Source: Streptomyces rubradiris (lineage in GTDB: Bacteria; Actinomycetota; Actinomycetes; Streptomycetales; Streptomycetaceae). From it: DNA of 64,000 nt. The notes below the pieces were generated by a model. That model was not told the DNA's origin and ran no database searches. It was given only the letters and a program-made list of their open reading frames with translations. The position numbers and the translations under genes were made by a program. Each line of letters starts with the position of its first letter. The first letter of the stretch is position 1. Positions 50,988-60,070 of this stretch are shown piece after piece. The stretch is taken from NCBI RefSeq assembly GCF_016860525.1, contig NZ_BNEA01000015.1:3968001-4032000 (forward strand), read 5' to 3'.

Positions 50988-51788
50988 TCAGGCCCGGTGC
51001 CGGGGCGGTTCCAGGCCCAGGACGCGGTCCTTCAGCGCCGGGAACTGCTCCCGGGTCGCGGCCGGCTTCACCGGGTCGATGTCGACCGTGAGGACCTCCT
51101 CGCCGGGGCCGGCCTCCGCGAGCACCTCGCCCCACGGATCCACCACGATCGAGTGACCCGCCTGGGGAACTCCGGCGTGCGTCCCGGCCGTTCCGCAGGC
51201 GAGGACGAACGCCTGGTTCTCCACCGCCCGCGCCTGAGCCAGCAGCGTCCAGTGCGCGCGTCGCCGCTCGGGCCAGCCCGCCGGGATCACCAGCGTCTCG
51301 GCGCCCGCGTCGGCCAGCGCGCGGAAGAGTTCGGGGAAACGGAGGTCGTAGCAGGTGGCCAGGCCGAGCGTGGTCTCCGGCAGCCGGACCGTCACCAGGT
51401 CCCGGCCCGCGCCCATCAGCACGGCCTCGCCCTTGTCGAAGCCGAAGCGGTGGATCTTGCGGTAGGCCGCGGCCAGTTCACCGGAGGGGGAGAAGACGAG
51501 CGAGGTGTTGTAGAGGGGGCCTTCGGGGTCGCGTTCCGGGATGGAGCCCGCGTGCAGCCACACGCCCGCGTCGCTCGCCGCCTTGGCCATCACCTCGTAC
51601 GTCGGCCCTTCCAGCGGCTCGGCCGCGCGGCCGAACTCCTCGTAGGCGAAGGCACCGGTGGTCCACAGCTCCGGCAGGACGACGAGGTCGGCGCCGCTCT
51701 GCTCGCGCACCAGCGCGGCCAGGCGCCGGCGCCGGGAGTCGGCCGGTTCCCGCTCGTCCACGGCTGCTTGGATCAGCGAGGCGCGCAC
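50988..51788 (-). CDS. carbon-nitrogen hydrolase (nitrilase superfamily)
   Basis: A 266-residue amidase. The catalytic triad is seen as Glu in LPELWTTGAF, Lys in YRKIHRFGFDKGE and Cys in ATCYDLRFPELFR. FDKGE and the overall length recall omega-amidase/NIT2-like enzymes, which hydrolyse alpha-ketoglutaramate or related amides. GTG 51788 follows GGTGG; the frame is open to 51839. Confidence 0.88.
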   Translation of the reverse strand: MRASLIQAAVDEREPADSRRRRLAALVREQSGADLVVLPELWTTGAFAYEEFGRAAEPLEGPTYEVMAKAASDAGVWLHAGSIPERDPEGPLYNTSLVFSPSGELAAAYRKIHRFGFDKGEAVLMGAGRDLVTVRLPETTLGLATCYDLRFPELFRALADAGAETLVIPAGWPERRRAHWTLLAQARAVENQAFVLACGTAGTHAGVPQAGHSIVVDPWGEVLAEAGPGEEVLTVDIDPVKPAATREQFPALKDRVLGLEPPRHRA

Positions 51789-51972
51789 ACTACCACCGTC
51801 CTGGGATTCGAGTCGTCCATACGGGCCTACGATCGTCACACGAAAGCACTGCCGGGGTGCCTTTCCGCAGCGTAACTTAGCGTCTCAAGACACCCGCCGA
51901 AGTGCAGCCGCCGTCCGCCGGTGAAACCGCCGCAAACCCGCCCGTGTACCGACCGCCGAGGGGTCCCGTTCC

Positions 51973-52797
51973 GTGAGTCTGCATCCCACTCTCCAGCCCT
52001 ACGCCGACGCCTGGACGCACTCCATCGAAGCGATATCCGAGATGGCCCAGTCACTCGTCGAGGGCGAGTGGAACCGGCGGACCCCGTGCCCCGGCTGGTC
52101 GGTGCGCGACATCATCTCCCACGTCATCGGCATGGACTGCGAGATGCTCGGCGACCCGCGCCCCATCCACGCCCTGCCGCGCGACCTCTTCCACGTCGCC
52201 ACCGAGCACCAGCGCTACATGGAGATGCAGGTCGACGTCCGCCGCCACCACACCGCGCCGGAGATGACGGCCGAGCTGGAGTACACGGTCATCCGCCGCA
52301 ACCGCCAGATACGGGGCGAGTCCCGGGACCCCGGCACCCTGGTGCGCGGCCCGCTCGGCAAGGAGATCACCCTGGAGCAGGCCTACCGCATGCGGGCGTT
52401 CGACGTGTGGGTGCACGAGCAGGACCTGCGCACGGCCCTCGGCCGCCCCGGCAGCCTGGACTCGCCGGGCGCGTACGTCACCCGGGACGTGCTGCTCGAT
52501 GCGCTGCCCAAGGTCGTCGCGCGGGACGCGAACGCCCCGCGCAGCTCGGCGATCGTGTTCGACGTGCACGGCCCGGTCGAGTTCCTGCGCACCGTCCGCG
52601 TCGACATCCAGGGCCGCGGCACCGTGGAGACCGTCCCCGCCCTCGGCCCGGCCGCCACCCTCACCCTCGACTGGGAGACCTACGTCCGCCTGGCCTGCGG
52701 CCGGGTCTCCCCCGAGGCGGTGGCGGACCGGGTGAAGACGGAGGGCGACCAGGAGCTGGCGGCGGCCATCCTGCGCAACTTCGCGGTCACCCCGTAA
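51973..52797 (+). CDS. maleylpyruvate isomerase (MDMPI) family mycothiol-dependent protein
   Basis: A 274-residue protein. The N-terminal DinB-like four-helix domain (about 5-165) has the metal-binding His in ISHVIGMD and in VWVHEQDLR, the pattern of mycothiol-dependent isomerases. WNRRTPCPGWSVRDI is the typical opening. The C-terminal part (about 190-270) matches the sterol-carrier-like MDMPI_C domain. The catalytic partner thiol would be mycothiol, which fits an actinomycete. Substrate unknown. Confidence 0.87.
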   Translation: MSLHPTLQPYADAWTHSIEAISEMAQSLVEGEWNRRTPCPGWSVRDIISHVIGMDCEMLGDPRPIHALPRDLFHVATEHQRYMEMQVDVRRHHTAPEMTAELEYTVIRRNRQIRGESRDPGTLVRGPLGKEITLEQAYRMRAFDVWVHEQDLRTALGRPGSLDSPGAYVTRDVLLDALPKVVARDANAPRSSAIVFDVHGPVEFLRTVRVDIQGRGTVETVPALGPAATLTLDWETYVRLACGRVSPEAVADRVKTEGDQELAAAILRNFAVTP

Positions 52798-52831
52798 GCC
52801 CTGCCACCAAAAGCGCACTCTCGCCGTAGGG

Positions 52832-54139
52832 CTACGCGGGCACGTGCACCGTCTCTATGCGGCTGGAGATCAACTGCTCCCGCTCCCGCCGGGCCGCCCG
52901 CCCCCGCAGCCGGAGGATCTGGCTCACCCCGAGCGCCTGGAGCACGAACACGGAGCCGAAGGCCACGGTGTAGTCGTCCCCGGTCGCGTCCAGCAGCACG
53001 CCGATCGCGAACAGCGTCGTCATGGAGGCGATGAAGCCGCCCATGTTGGTGATGCCGGACGCCGTGCCCTGCCGCTCGGGCGGATTGGCCGGCCGGGCGA
53101 AGTCGAAGCCGAGCATGGACGCCGGCCCGCACGCGCCGAGCACCGCGCACAGCACCAGCAGCAGCCACATCGGCGCGTGCCGCCCGGGGTAGGCCAGGGT
53201 CGCCGCCCACAGCAGCGCGGTCGCGCCCACCGTGCCCAGCGCCAGCGGCAGCCGCGCCGCGTGGTGCCGGGCCACGATCTGGCCGTACACCAGGCCGATC
53301 ACCATGTTGGACAGCACGACGAGGGTGAGCAGCTCGCCCGCCGTGGCCCGGCTGAGCCCCTGCGCCTCGACGAGGAACGGCAGGCCCCACAGCAGCAGGA
53401 ACACCATCGCCGGGAACTGGGTGGTGAAGTGCACCCACAGGCCCAGCCGGGTGCCCGGCTCGCGCCAGGCGGCGGCGATCTGCCCGCGGACGTAGGCGGC
53501 GCCCCGGTGCGGGGACGGCTCCGGTTCCATGCCCTCGGGGTGGTCCTTCAGGAACAGCAGGGTCAGCACCAGGACGAGCGCGCCCGCCAGCGCGCTGCCC
53601 GCGAACGCCGGGGTCCAGCCGACGCCGTGCAGCAGCCGGGCCAGGACCAGGGTGGAGACCAGGTTGCCCGCCATGCCGACCAGCCCCGCGAGCTGCGCGA
53701 CCATCGGGCCGCGGCGGGCCGGGAACCAGCGGGTGCCCAGCCGCAGCACGCTGATGAAGGTCATCGCGTCGCCACAGCCCAGCAGGGCCCTGGAGGCGAG
53801 CGCGGTGCCGTAGGACGGGGAGAAGGCGAAGCCCAGCTGTCCGACGGTGAACAGCAGCGCGCCGATGCTCAGCACCTTCTTGGTGCCGAGCCGGTCGACC
53901 AGCAGGCCGACGGGTATCTGCATGCCGGCGTAGACCAGCAGCTGGAGTATGGAGAAGGTGGAGAGGGCGGAGGCGCCCACGTGGAAGCGGTCGGCCGCGT
54001 CGAGCCCGGCCACCCCCAGCGACGTGCGGAAGATGACGGCGACGAAGTAGACCGCCACGCCTATGGACCAGACGACGACCGCCCGGCGGCCGCCCGGGGG
54101 GTCGCCCGGGAGGGTGGCGTCGCGCCCCGGGGCGCTCAT
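52832..54139 (-). CDS. major facilitator superfamily transporter
   Basis: A 435-residue protein with 12 predicted helices. The loop between helices 2 and 3 reads GLLVDRLGTKKVL, the MFS signature. The start shares ATGA with the stop of the GntR gene, so transporter and regulator are coupled. The substrate is unknown; an FCD-type GntR partner suggests an organic acid or sugar acid. Confidence 0.88.
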   Translation of the reverse strand: MSAPGRDATLPGDPPGGRRAVVVWSIGVAVYFVAVIFRTSLGVAGLDAADRFHVGASALSTFSILQLLVYAGMQIPVGLLVDRLGTKKVLSIGALLFTVGQLGFAFSPSYGTALASRALLGCGDAMTFISVLRLGTRWFPARRGPMVAQLAGLVGMAGNLVSTLVLARLLHGVGWTPAFAGSALAGALVLVLTLLFLKDHPEGMEPEPSPHRGAAYVRGQIAAAWREPGTRLGLWVHFTTQFPAMVFLLLWGLPFLVEAQGLSRATAGELLTLVVLSNMVIGLVYGQIVARHHAARLPLALGTVGATALLWAATLAYPGRHAPMWLLLVLCAVLGACGPASMLGFDFARPANPPERQGTASGITNMGGFIASMTTLFAIGVLLDATGDDYTVAFGSVFVLQALGVSQILRLRGRAARREREQLISSRIETVHVPA

Positions 54140-54810
54140 CGGACCTCACCCCGCGCGAGGTTGGAGACCCAGCTCACGTGCCGGTGCACGACCCCGACGG
54201 CCGTCTCGGCGTCCCCGGCACGCAGCGCGTCCAGGATCTCCTCGTGCTCGGCGAGCGTCTTGGCGATCCGGTCGGGATGGGAGTGCATGACGGCGACGCC
54301 CATCCGCAACTGGCGGTCGCGTAGCTGGTCGTAGAGCCGGGAGAGGATCTCGTTGCCCCCGCTGCGCACGATCTCGGCGTGGAAGCAGCGGTCGGTGACC
54401 GCGGCGGCGGCCAGGTCCCCGGCGGCGGCCTGCGCCTTCTGCCGCTCCAGCAGCTCGGCCAGCCGCTCCAGCAGACCCGGCGGGGCGGGTACCGCCTTGC
54501 GGGCCGCGTGCTCCTCGACCAGCAGCCGGGTCTCCACCACGTCCGCGATCTCCTGCGCGGAGACCGGCAGGACCAGGGCGCCCTTCTTCGGGTAGAGGCG
54601 GATCAGGCCCTCGGCCTCCAGGCGCAGCAGCGCCTCCCGGACGGGCGTGCGCGAGACCCCGACGGCCTCGGCCAGCTCGCCCTCGGTCAGCAGGGTGCCG
54701 CCCTCGTAGCGGCGGTCGAGCACGCCCTGCTTGACGTGGGTGTACACGCGTTCGGCGGCGGGTGGCTGTTTGAGGGACTGGGACGCGGGATGCTCGACGG
54801 CCGTTCTCAT
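54136..54810 (-). CDS. GntR family regulator, FCD subfamily
   Basis: A 224-residue repressor. The winged helix (about 20-85) includes LAEAVGVSRTPVREALLRLEAEGLIRLYPKKGA; the all-helical FCD ligand domain (about 95-215) has FHAEIV and HxxI-type metal/ligand residues (EHEEILDALRAGD). ATG 54810 lies six bases after TATCCT, so the mRNA is probably leaderless; the open frame upstream to 54906 is not like the family. It heads the GntR-MFS operon and likely controls it. Confidence 0.9.
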   Translation of the reverse strand: MRTAVEHPASQSLKQPPAAERVYTHVKQGVLDRRYEGGTLLTEGELAEAVGVSRTPVREALLRLEAEGLIRLYPKKGALVLPVSAQEIADVVETRLLVEEHAARKAVPAPPGLLERLAELLERQKAQAAAGDLAAAAVTDRCFHAEIVRSGGNEILSRLYDQLRDRQLRMGVAVMHSHPDRIAKTLAEHEEILDALRAGDAETAVGVVHRHVSWVSNLARGEVR

Positions 54811-55007
54811 GCCCACAGGATAGATACAACACGTGCGCAAGTGGTGGGCCGTCCACCATGCGGACCCCCGCGGCCTGGAAACGTCCCTCCCCCGGCGACC
54901 GCACAACCATCTGTGCTACTTACGTGTCACACACATGCGGCCCTCTTGCGCACCCACCTCAACTCGGCCGCACATCAGGGGCATTCAACACATTCGAGGT
55001 ACATCAG

Positions 55008-55910
55008 TTGATTACCGGCATTAAGGGCACCAGTCTCCGCAGGGCCGCCGTCGTCACCGTCACCGCCGGCGCGCTGGCCGCCACCGGCGCCCTCACCGCG
55101 GCGCCCGCGCAGGCCGTCACCGCGCCCTCGATCGTGGCCAAGGGCGGGTACCTGATGAACAACGCGGGCGGCTCGACGCTGTACGGCAAGAAGGCGGACA
55201 CCCGGCTCTCCACCGGCTCCACCACGAAGATCATGACCGCCAAGGTCGTGCTCGCCCAGCCGAACCTCAACCTCGACGCCAAGGTCACGATCCAGAAGGC
55301 GTACAGCGACTACGTCGTCAAGAACAACGCCTCCCAGGCCCATCTGATCGTCGGCGACCAGGTGACCGTCCGGCAGTTGCTGTACGGCCTGATGCTGCCG
55401 TCCGGCTGCGACGCCGCCTACGCGCTCGCCGACAAGTACGGCTCCGGCTCGACCCGGGCGGCGCGCGTGAAGAACTTCATCGGCAAGATGAACACCGCCG
55501 CCAAGAACCTGGGCCTGAAGAACACCCACTTCGACTCCTTCGACGGCATCGGCAACGGCAGCAACTACTCGACGCCGCGCGACCTGACGAAGATCGCCAG
55601 CAGCGCGATGAAGAACTCCACGTTCCGCGCGATCGTCAAGACCAAGACGTACACCGCCAAGACCCGCACCAAGTCGGGCGGCACCCGCACGATGGCCCCC
55701 TGGAAGAACACCAACGGGCTGCTCAGCAGCTACAGCGGGACCATCGGCGTGAAGACCGGCTCCGGCCCGGAGGCCAAGTACTGCCTGGTCTTCGCCGCGA
55801 CCCGGAAGAACAAGACGGTCATCGGCACCGTCCTCGCCTCCTCCTCCATCGCCAACCGCGAGGCGGACGCGAAGAAGCTCCTCAACTACGGCTTCGCCCG
55901 CCTGGGCTGA
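55008..55910 (+). CDS. D-alanyl-D-alanine carboxypeptidase (S11 family), secreted
   Basis: A 300-residue exported penicillin-binding protein that trims cell-wall stem peptides. The start is TTG 55008 behind GAGGT. The signal peptide runs to about residue 36 (APAQA). Active-site motifs: STTK at 71-74, SGC at 132-134 (most S11 enzymes have SGN) and KTG near 245. There is no C-terminal PBP5 domain or anchor. A hairpin terminator follows. The space 54811-55007 holds only the two divergent promoters. Confidence 0.9.
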   Translation: MITGIKGTSLRRAAVVTVTAGALAATGALTAAPAQAVTAPSIVAKGGYLMNNAGGSTLYGKKADTRLSTGSTTKIMTAKVVLAQPNLNLDAKVTIQKAYSDYVVKNNASQAHLIVGDQVTVRQLLYGLMLPSGCDAAYALADKYGSGSTRAARVKNFIGKMNTAAKNLGLKNTHFDSFDGIGNGSNYSTPRDLTKIASSAMKNSTFRAIVKTKTYTAKTRTKSGGTRTMAPWKNTNGLLSSYSGTIGVKTGSGPEAKYCLVFAATRKNKTVIGTVLASSSIANREADAKKLLNYGFARLG

Positions 55911-55929
55911 CACCGTCCCACTCGCCCGT

Positions 55930-55962
55930 AGGGGGCCCGTCGCTTGCCGCGGCGGGCCCCCT
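55930..55962 (+). terminator. hairpin after the carboxypeptidase gene
   Basis: AGGGGGCCCGTCGC pairs with GCGGCGGGCCCCCT with one G-T pair, then TTCTCGCTGT. It lies 19 bases after the stop. Confidence 0.75.
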
Positions 55963-55982
55963 TCTCGCTGTACCCGGTTCCT

Positions 55983-56015
55983 CATTGGCACGCATGGTGC
56001 TAGTTTCATTGGCAC
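55983..56015. promoter_or_regulatory. direct repeats CATTGGCAC around a TAGTTT -10 box
   Basis: CATTGGCAC occurs at 55983-55991 and 56007-56015, with TAGTTT (56001-56006) between and ATG at 56017. A palindrome GGCAC-N4-GGTGC overlaps the first copy. This suits autoregulation by the YtrA-type GntR protein. Confidence 0.5.
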
Positions 56016-56016
56016 C

Positions 56017-56364
56017 ATGCTGCTGCGTCTGGACACGTCCGACACCCGCCCGCTGCACGAACAGGTCGCCGCGGCGGTCCGGCGGGCCATCGCCGAGGGC
56101 GAGTGCCGCGCCGGCGATCGGCTGCCCTCCGCCCGGGACCTCTCCGCGGCCCTCGACATCAACGTCAACACCGTGCTGCGCGGACTGCGCGAGCTGCGCG
56201 ACGAGGGCCTGCTGGAGTTCCGGCGCGGCCGGGGCATCACGGTCGCCCAGGGGGCGGCCCGCCGCTCCGGCCTCCAGATCAGGGTGCGTGAGCTGGTCGC
56301 GGAAGCGTCCCGGCTGGGCTACAGCCGGACCGATGTCATCGAGATGATCCGGGGGTTGACATGA
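56017..56364 (+). CDS. GntR family regulator, YtrA type
   Basis: A 115-residue regulator with an N-terminal winged helix (about 8-75: LPSARDLSAALDINVNTVLRGLRELRDEGLLEFRRGRG) and only a short helical tail, the YtrA layout. It shares ATGA with the downstream DUF1648 membrane gene, so the two form a unit. Promoter repeats suggest it represses itself. Confidence 0.9.
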   Translation: MLLRLDTSDTRPLHEQVAAAVRRAIAEGECRAGDRLPSARDLSAALDINVNTVLRGLRELRDEGLLEFRRGRGITVAQGAARRSGLQIRVRELVAEASRLGYSRTDVIEMIRGLT

Positions 56365-57347
56365 CGGGCGGGGAAACCGGGCCGGTGTCCCGGAGCCGTA
56401 CCGCGCGATGGTGGCCGATCGGCGCGACGGCGGGCGTCACGGCCGTGCTCGCCGGACTGCCCTGGGCCCTGCGGGACCGGCTGCCCGACCGGCCGGCGAC
56501 CCACTGGAGCGGTGGCGGCACCCCCGACGGCTCGCTCCCCCTGTGGGCGGCCTGCCTGGTCCCGGCCGGCGTCTGGCTGCTGGCCGTCCTCGCGACGAGC
56601 GTGCGCCCGCGCCGCTCCGGCACGACCGCGCACCCCTGGCGGGCGATGACGCTGGCGCCCATGGGGGCGGTGCTCGTCGGCGCCCAGGTGTCCGTCGTCC
56701 GGGCGAACCTGGACCACACCGACTGGCACCAGGCCCGCCAGCCGGTGCTCGGAGTGGTGCTGATCGGCGCGCTGGCGGCGGTCGCGGTGGCGGCCACCTG
56801 GCGGCTCGCCCCGCGGCCCGCCGCCGGCCCGGCCGCCGCGCCCACGCTGGAGGTGCCCGAGGGCGAACGCCTGGTGTGGTTCTCCCGGACGGCCAACCCC
56901 TGGCTGGGGCTGCTGGCGGCGGTCGCCGGGCTGGTGGCCGTCGTCGCGCTGGTCGCCCTGGCCATGGGTCTGGCCGGCCCCGCCGGGCTGGGGACGACGT
57001 GCGCGGCGTCCGTCGTCGTCTCGCTCAGCTGCGCCACGTTCTCCTCGGTCCAGGCGAAGGTGTCGGAGGCGGGCCTGGAGGTGTCGTTCGGCCCGCTGGG
57101 CTGGCCCGTCCGCCGCTGGTCCCCGGACGCCATCGAGACCGCCCGCGCCGAGCAGCGGCGGCCGTCCCAGGTCGGCGGCTGGGGATACCGGATCAGCGGC
57201 CTCGGCACGACGGTCATGCTCCGCGCCGGCGACTGCCTGGTCATCCGGCCCCGGGGCCGCCGCGCCGACTTCGCAGTCAGCGTGGACGACGCGGAACGGG
57301 GAGCGGCCCTCCTCAACACCCTCCGCACCCGGCCGTCCACCGACTGA
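56361..57347 (+). CDS. DUF1648 domain membrane protein
   Basis: A 328-residue protein with about six membrane helices. PWALRDRLPDRPATHWSGGGTPDGS near residues 34-56 is the DUF1648 block found after the first helix. The C-terminal 80 residues are cytoplasmic. It is coupled to the YtrA-type regulator by an ATGA overlap, the usual context of this family. Function unknown. Confidence 0.85.
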   Translation: MTGGETGPVSRSRTARWWPIGATAGVTAVLAGLPWALRDRLPDRPATHWSGGGTPDGSLPLWAACLVPAGVWLLAVLATSVRPRRSGTTAHPWRAMTLAPMGAVLVGAQVSVVRANLDHTDWHQARQPVLGVVLIGALAAVAVAATWRLAPRPAAGPAAAPTLEVPEGERLVWFSRTANPWLGLLAAVAGLVAVVALVALAMGLAGPAGLGTTCAASVVVSLSCATFSSVQAKVSEAGLEVSFGPLGWPVRRWSPDAIETARAEQRRPSQVGGWGYRISGLGTTVMLRAGDCLVIRPRGRRADFAVSVDDAERGAALLNTLRTRPSTD

Positions 57348-57502
57348 CCGGGCCGCTTCGCCGGTCCATGCCGGACGGAAGCCATTGGTCGCCGGCGGTG
57401 GATGTCTGCAAGGAACCCGGGCACAGCAACACCCGGAAGGCTCTCGCCGACCGCATGCCCCTAGAGCACCGAAAGACGTTCAAAACCGTGAGTGGAGCTT
57501 AC

Positions 57503-57555
57503 GGTCTCGGCATTTCCGCAGGTAGAAAGTGCAGGGAGAAAGTGGGGCCGAGACC
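57503..57555. other. possible structured RNA or element: 9-bp stem enclosing a 13-bp tandem repeat
   Basis: GGTCTCGGC (57503-57511) pairs with GCCGAGACC (57547-57555). The loop holds GCAGGTAGAAAGT and GCAGGGAGAAAGT in tandem (57518-57543). The 316-base gap 57348-57663 is AT-richer than its surroundings and has no recognisable gene. The element could be a small RNA, a mobile-element remnant or chance. Confidence 0.35.
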
Positions 57556-57592
57556 TGACGTGCTCGAACAAGCCCGACCGGCACTGAATGAC

Positions 57593-57633
57593 GAAGGGGG
57601 CGGTCGCGAAGGCTGGTTGCGACCGTCCCCTTC
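57593..57633. terminator. hairpin between DUF1648 and bkd E2 genes (convergent)
   Basis: GAAGGGGGCGGTCGC (57593-57607) pairs with GCGACCGTCCCCTTC (57619-57633) with one mismatch around an 11-base loop. It probably serves as the terminator of the bkd operon from the other strand. Confidence 0.7.
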
Positions 57634-57663
57634 ATCTGTCGGAGGTTACCCACCGACGGGGCC

Positions 57664-59082
57664 TCAGCCCCAGGTGATCAACCGCTTCGGCTGTTCCAGG
57701 ATCGCCGCCACGTCCGCCAGGACCTTGGAGCCCAGTTCGCCGTCGACCAGGCGGTGGTCGAAGGAGAGGGCGAGGGTGGTGACCTGACGCGGCTTCACCT
57801 TGCCCTTGTGGACCCACGGCTGGAGCTTGATCGCGCCGACCGCGAGGATCGCGGACTCGCCCGGGTTCAGCAGGGGCGTGCCGGTGTCGACGCCGAAGAC
57901 GCCGACGTTGGTGATGGTCACCGTGCCGCCCTGCATCGCCGCCGGTGAGGTCTTGCCCTCGCGGGCCGTCGTCACCAGTTCGCCGAGCGCCTCGGCCAGT
58001 TGCGGGAGCGTCTTGTCGTGCGCGTCCTTGATGTTCGGCACGATCAGCCCGCGGGGGGTGGCCGCGGCGATGCCCAGGTTGACGTAGTGCTTGAGCACGA
58101 TCTCCTGGTTGGCCTCGTCCCAGGAGGCGTTGATGTCCGGGTTGCGCTTGATGGCGACCAGCAGGGCCTTGGCGATGAGCAGGAGCGGGTTGACCCGCAG
58201 GCCCTGCATGTCCTTGTCCTGCTTCAGCTCCTCGACCAGTCGCATCGTGCGGGTCACGTCCACCGTCACGAACTCGGTGACGTGCGGTGCCGTGAACGCC
58301 GAGCCGACCATCGCCTGCGCGGTGGCCTTGCGGACGCCCTTGACCGGGACGCGGGTCTCGCGCGCGGTGTCGTACGACGCCACGGGCACCGGGGCCGCGG
58401 GGGCGGCGGCCGGGGCCGCCGGTGCGGCGGCCGGGGCCTCGGTGACCGGTTCGGCGGCGCGCGGGGCGGCCGCCGCGTGGACGTCCTCGCGGGTGATGAC
58501 GCCGTCCGGGCCGGACGGGGTGATCGAGGCCAGGTCGACGCCGAGGTCCTTGGCCAGCTTGCGCACCGGGGGCTTGGCCAGCGGGCGCGGCTTCTCGGCG
58601 AGGGTGCCGCCGTGGCCGTTCAGCTCGGCCTGGATCGCCTGCGCCGGTGGCGGCACATCGGCCTGGGGGCCCTTGCGGGGGCGGCGCTTGGTCGAGGTGG
58701 TGGCCACGCCGTAGCCGACCAGGACCGGCTGGCGGCCCTCCGGCTTCGGCTCCTCCGCGGCCGGCGCGGATTCCGCCCGGGGCTGCTCGGCGGGCGCCTC
58801 GGGGGCCTCGGGCGCGGCGCCGCCGCCCACGGCGACGGTGATGATGGCCGTGCCCACGTCCACCGTGGTGCCCTCGGGGAAGCGCAGCTCGCGCACCACG
58901 CCGTCGTAGGGGATGGGCAGCTCGACGGCGGCCTTCGCCGTCTCCACCTCGCAGACCACCTGGCCGTCGGTGACCGTGTCACCCGGCTGGACGTACCACT
59001 TGAGAATCTCGGCCTCGGTGAGCCCCTCGCCCACGTCGGGCATCTTGAACTCGCGTACGGACGCATCCGTCATCGTCGTCAC
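57664..59082 (-). CDS. bkdH: branched-chain alpha-ketoacid dehydrogenase E2 (dihydrolipoamide acyltransferase)
   Basis: A 472-residue E2 core subunit. One lipoyl domain (about 8-85) has the modified Lys in ETAKAAVELP, an Ala/Pro linker precedes the peripheral-subunit-binding domain (about 170-205: VRKLAKDLGVDLASITPSG), and the acyltransferase domain (about 245-470) ends with the SFDHRLVDG active site. It transfers branched acyl groups to CoA, feeding valine, leucine and isoleucine breakdown and the starter units for branched fatty acids and some polyketides. GTG 59082 has a GGAGGGG site. Third gene of the E1alpha-E1beta-E2 operon; no E3 gene is linked. Confidence 0.9.
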   Translation of the reverse strand: MTTMTDASVREFKMPDVGEGLTEAEILKWYVQPGDTVTDGQVVCEVETAKAAVELPIPYDGVVRELRFPEGTTVDVGTAIITVAVGGGAAPEAPEAPAEQPRAESAPAAEEPKPEGRQPVLVGYGVATTSTKRRPRKGPQADVPPPAQAIQAELNGHGGTLAEKPRPLAKPPVRKLAKDLGVDLASITPSGPDGVITREDVHAAAAPRAAEPVTEAPAAAPAAPAAAPAAPVPVASYDTARETRVPVKGVRKATAQAMVGSAFTAPHVTEFVTVDVTRTMRLVEELKQDKDMQGLRVNPLLLIAKALLVAIKRNPDINASWDEANQEIVLKHYVNLGIAAATPRGLIVPNIKDAHDKTLPQLAEALGELVTTAREGKTSPAAMQGGTVTITNVGVFGVDTGTPLLNPGESAILAVGAIKLQPWVHKGKVKPRQVTTLALSFDHRLVDGELGSKVLADVAAILEQPKRLITWG

Positions 59083-59091
59083 GTCCCCTCC

Positions 59092-60069
59092 TCAGTACGC
59101 CAGCGAGCGGTCGACGGCGTCGAGCACGCGGTCCAGGTCGGGCAGGTACTCCTCCTCCAGCCGGGCCGGCGGGTACGGGGCGTGGTAGCCGCCGACCCGG
59201 AGCACCGGTGCCTCCAGGTGGTAGAAGCAGCGCTCGGTGATCCGCGCGGCGATCTCCGCGCCGGAGCCGAAGAACACCGGCGCCTCGTGCACCACGACCA
59301 GGCGGCGGGTCTTCTCCACGGATGCCTGGATCGCGTCGAAGTCCAGCGGGCTGACCGAGCGCAGGTCCAGCACCTCCAGGTGCTTGCCCTCATCGGCCGC
59401 CGCGGCCGCGACCTCCTGGCACAGCTTCACCATCGGGCCGTAGGCCGCCAGGGTCAGGTCCGTGCCCTCACGGACCACGCGCGCCTTGTGCAGCGGGGCC
59501 GGGATGGCCTCGGGGTCGACCTCGGCCTTGTCCCAGTAGCGCCGCTTGGGCTCGAAGTAGATCACCGGGTCGTCGCTCTGGATGGCCTGCTGCATCATCC
59601 AGTACGCGTCCGAGGCGTTCGACGGCGAGACCACCTTCAGGCCCGCCACATGGGCGAACAGCGCCTCCGGCGACTCGGAGTGGTGCTCGACCGCGCCGAT
59701 GCCGCCGCCGTAGGGGATGCGCACGACGACGGGCAGCTTGACCTTGCCCAGCGAGCGGGCGTGCATTTTCGCCAGCTGGGTGACGATCTGGTCGTAGGCC
59801 GGGAAGACGAAGCCGTCGAACTGGATCTCCACCACCGGGCGGTAGCCGCGCAGGGCCAGGCCGATCGCGGTGCCGACGATGCCGGACTCGGCCAGCGGAG
59901 TGTCGATGACCCGGCCCTCGCCGAAGTCCTTCTGCAGGCCGTCCGTCACCCGGAAGACACCACCGAGCTTGCCGACGTCCTCGCCCATGATCAGGACCTT
60001 GGGGTCGGCGTCCAGGGCGCGGCGCAGCGACTCGTTGATGGCCTTGGCCATCGCCATCTTCTCGGCCAT
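59092..60069 (-). CDS. bkdG: branched-chain alpha-ketoacid dehydrogenase E1 beta subunit
   Basis: A 325-residue transketolase-type subunit. EDVGKLGGVFRVT, FDGFVFPAYDQI and RIPYGGGIGAVEHHSESPEALFAH match E1 beta sequences, including the His of the active-site channel. ATG 60069 follows AAGGGGG and begins one base after the E1 alpha stop. It forms a heterotetramer with the upstream gene product. Confidence 0.92.
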   Translation of the reverse strand: MAEKMAMAKAINESLRRALDADPKVLIMGEDVGKLGGVFRVTDGLQKDFGEGRVIDTPLAESGIVGTAIGLALRGYRPVVEIQFDGFVFPAYDQIVTQLAKMHARSLGKVKLPVVVRIPYGGGIGAVEHHSESPEALFAHVAGLKVVSPSNASDAYWMMQQAIQSDDPVIYFEPKRRYWDKAEVDPEAIPAPLHKARVVREGTDLTLAAYGPMVKLCQEVAAAAADEGKHLEVLDLRSVSPLDFDAIQASVEKTRRLVVVHEAPVFFGSGAEIAARITERCFYHLEAPVLRVGGYHAPYPPARLEEEYLPDLDRVLDAVDRSLAY

Positions 60070-60070
60070 C

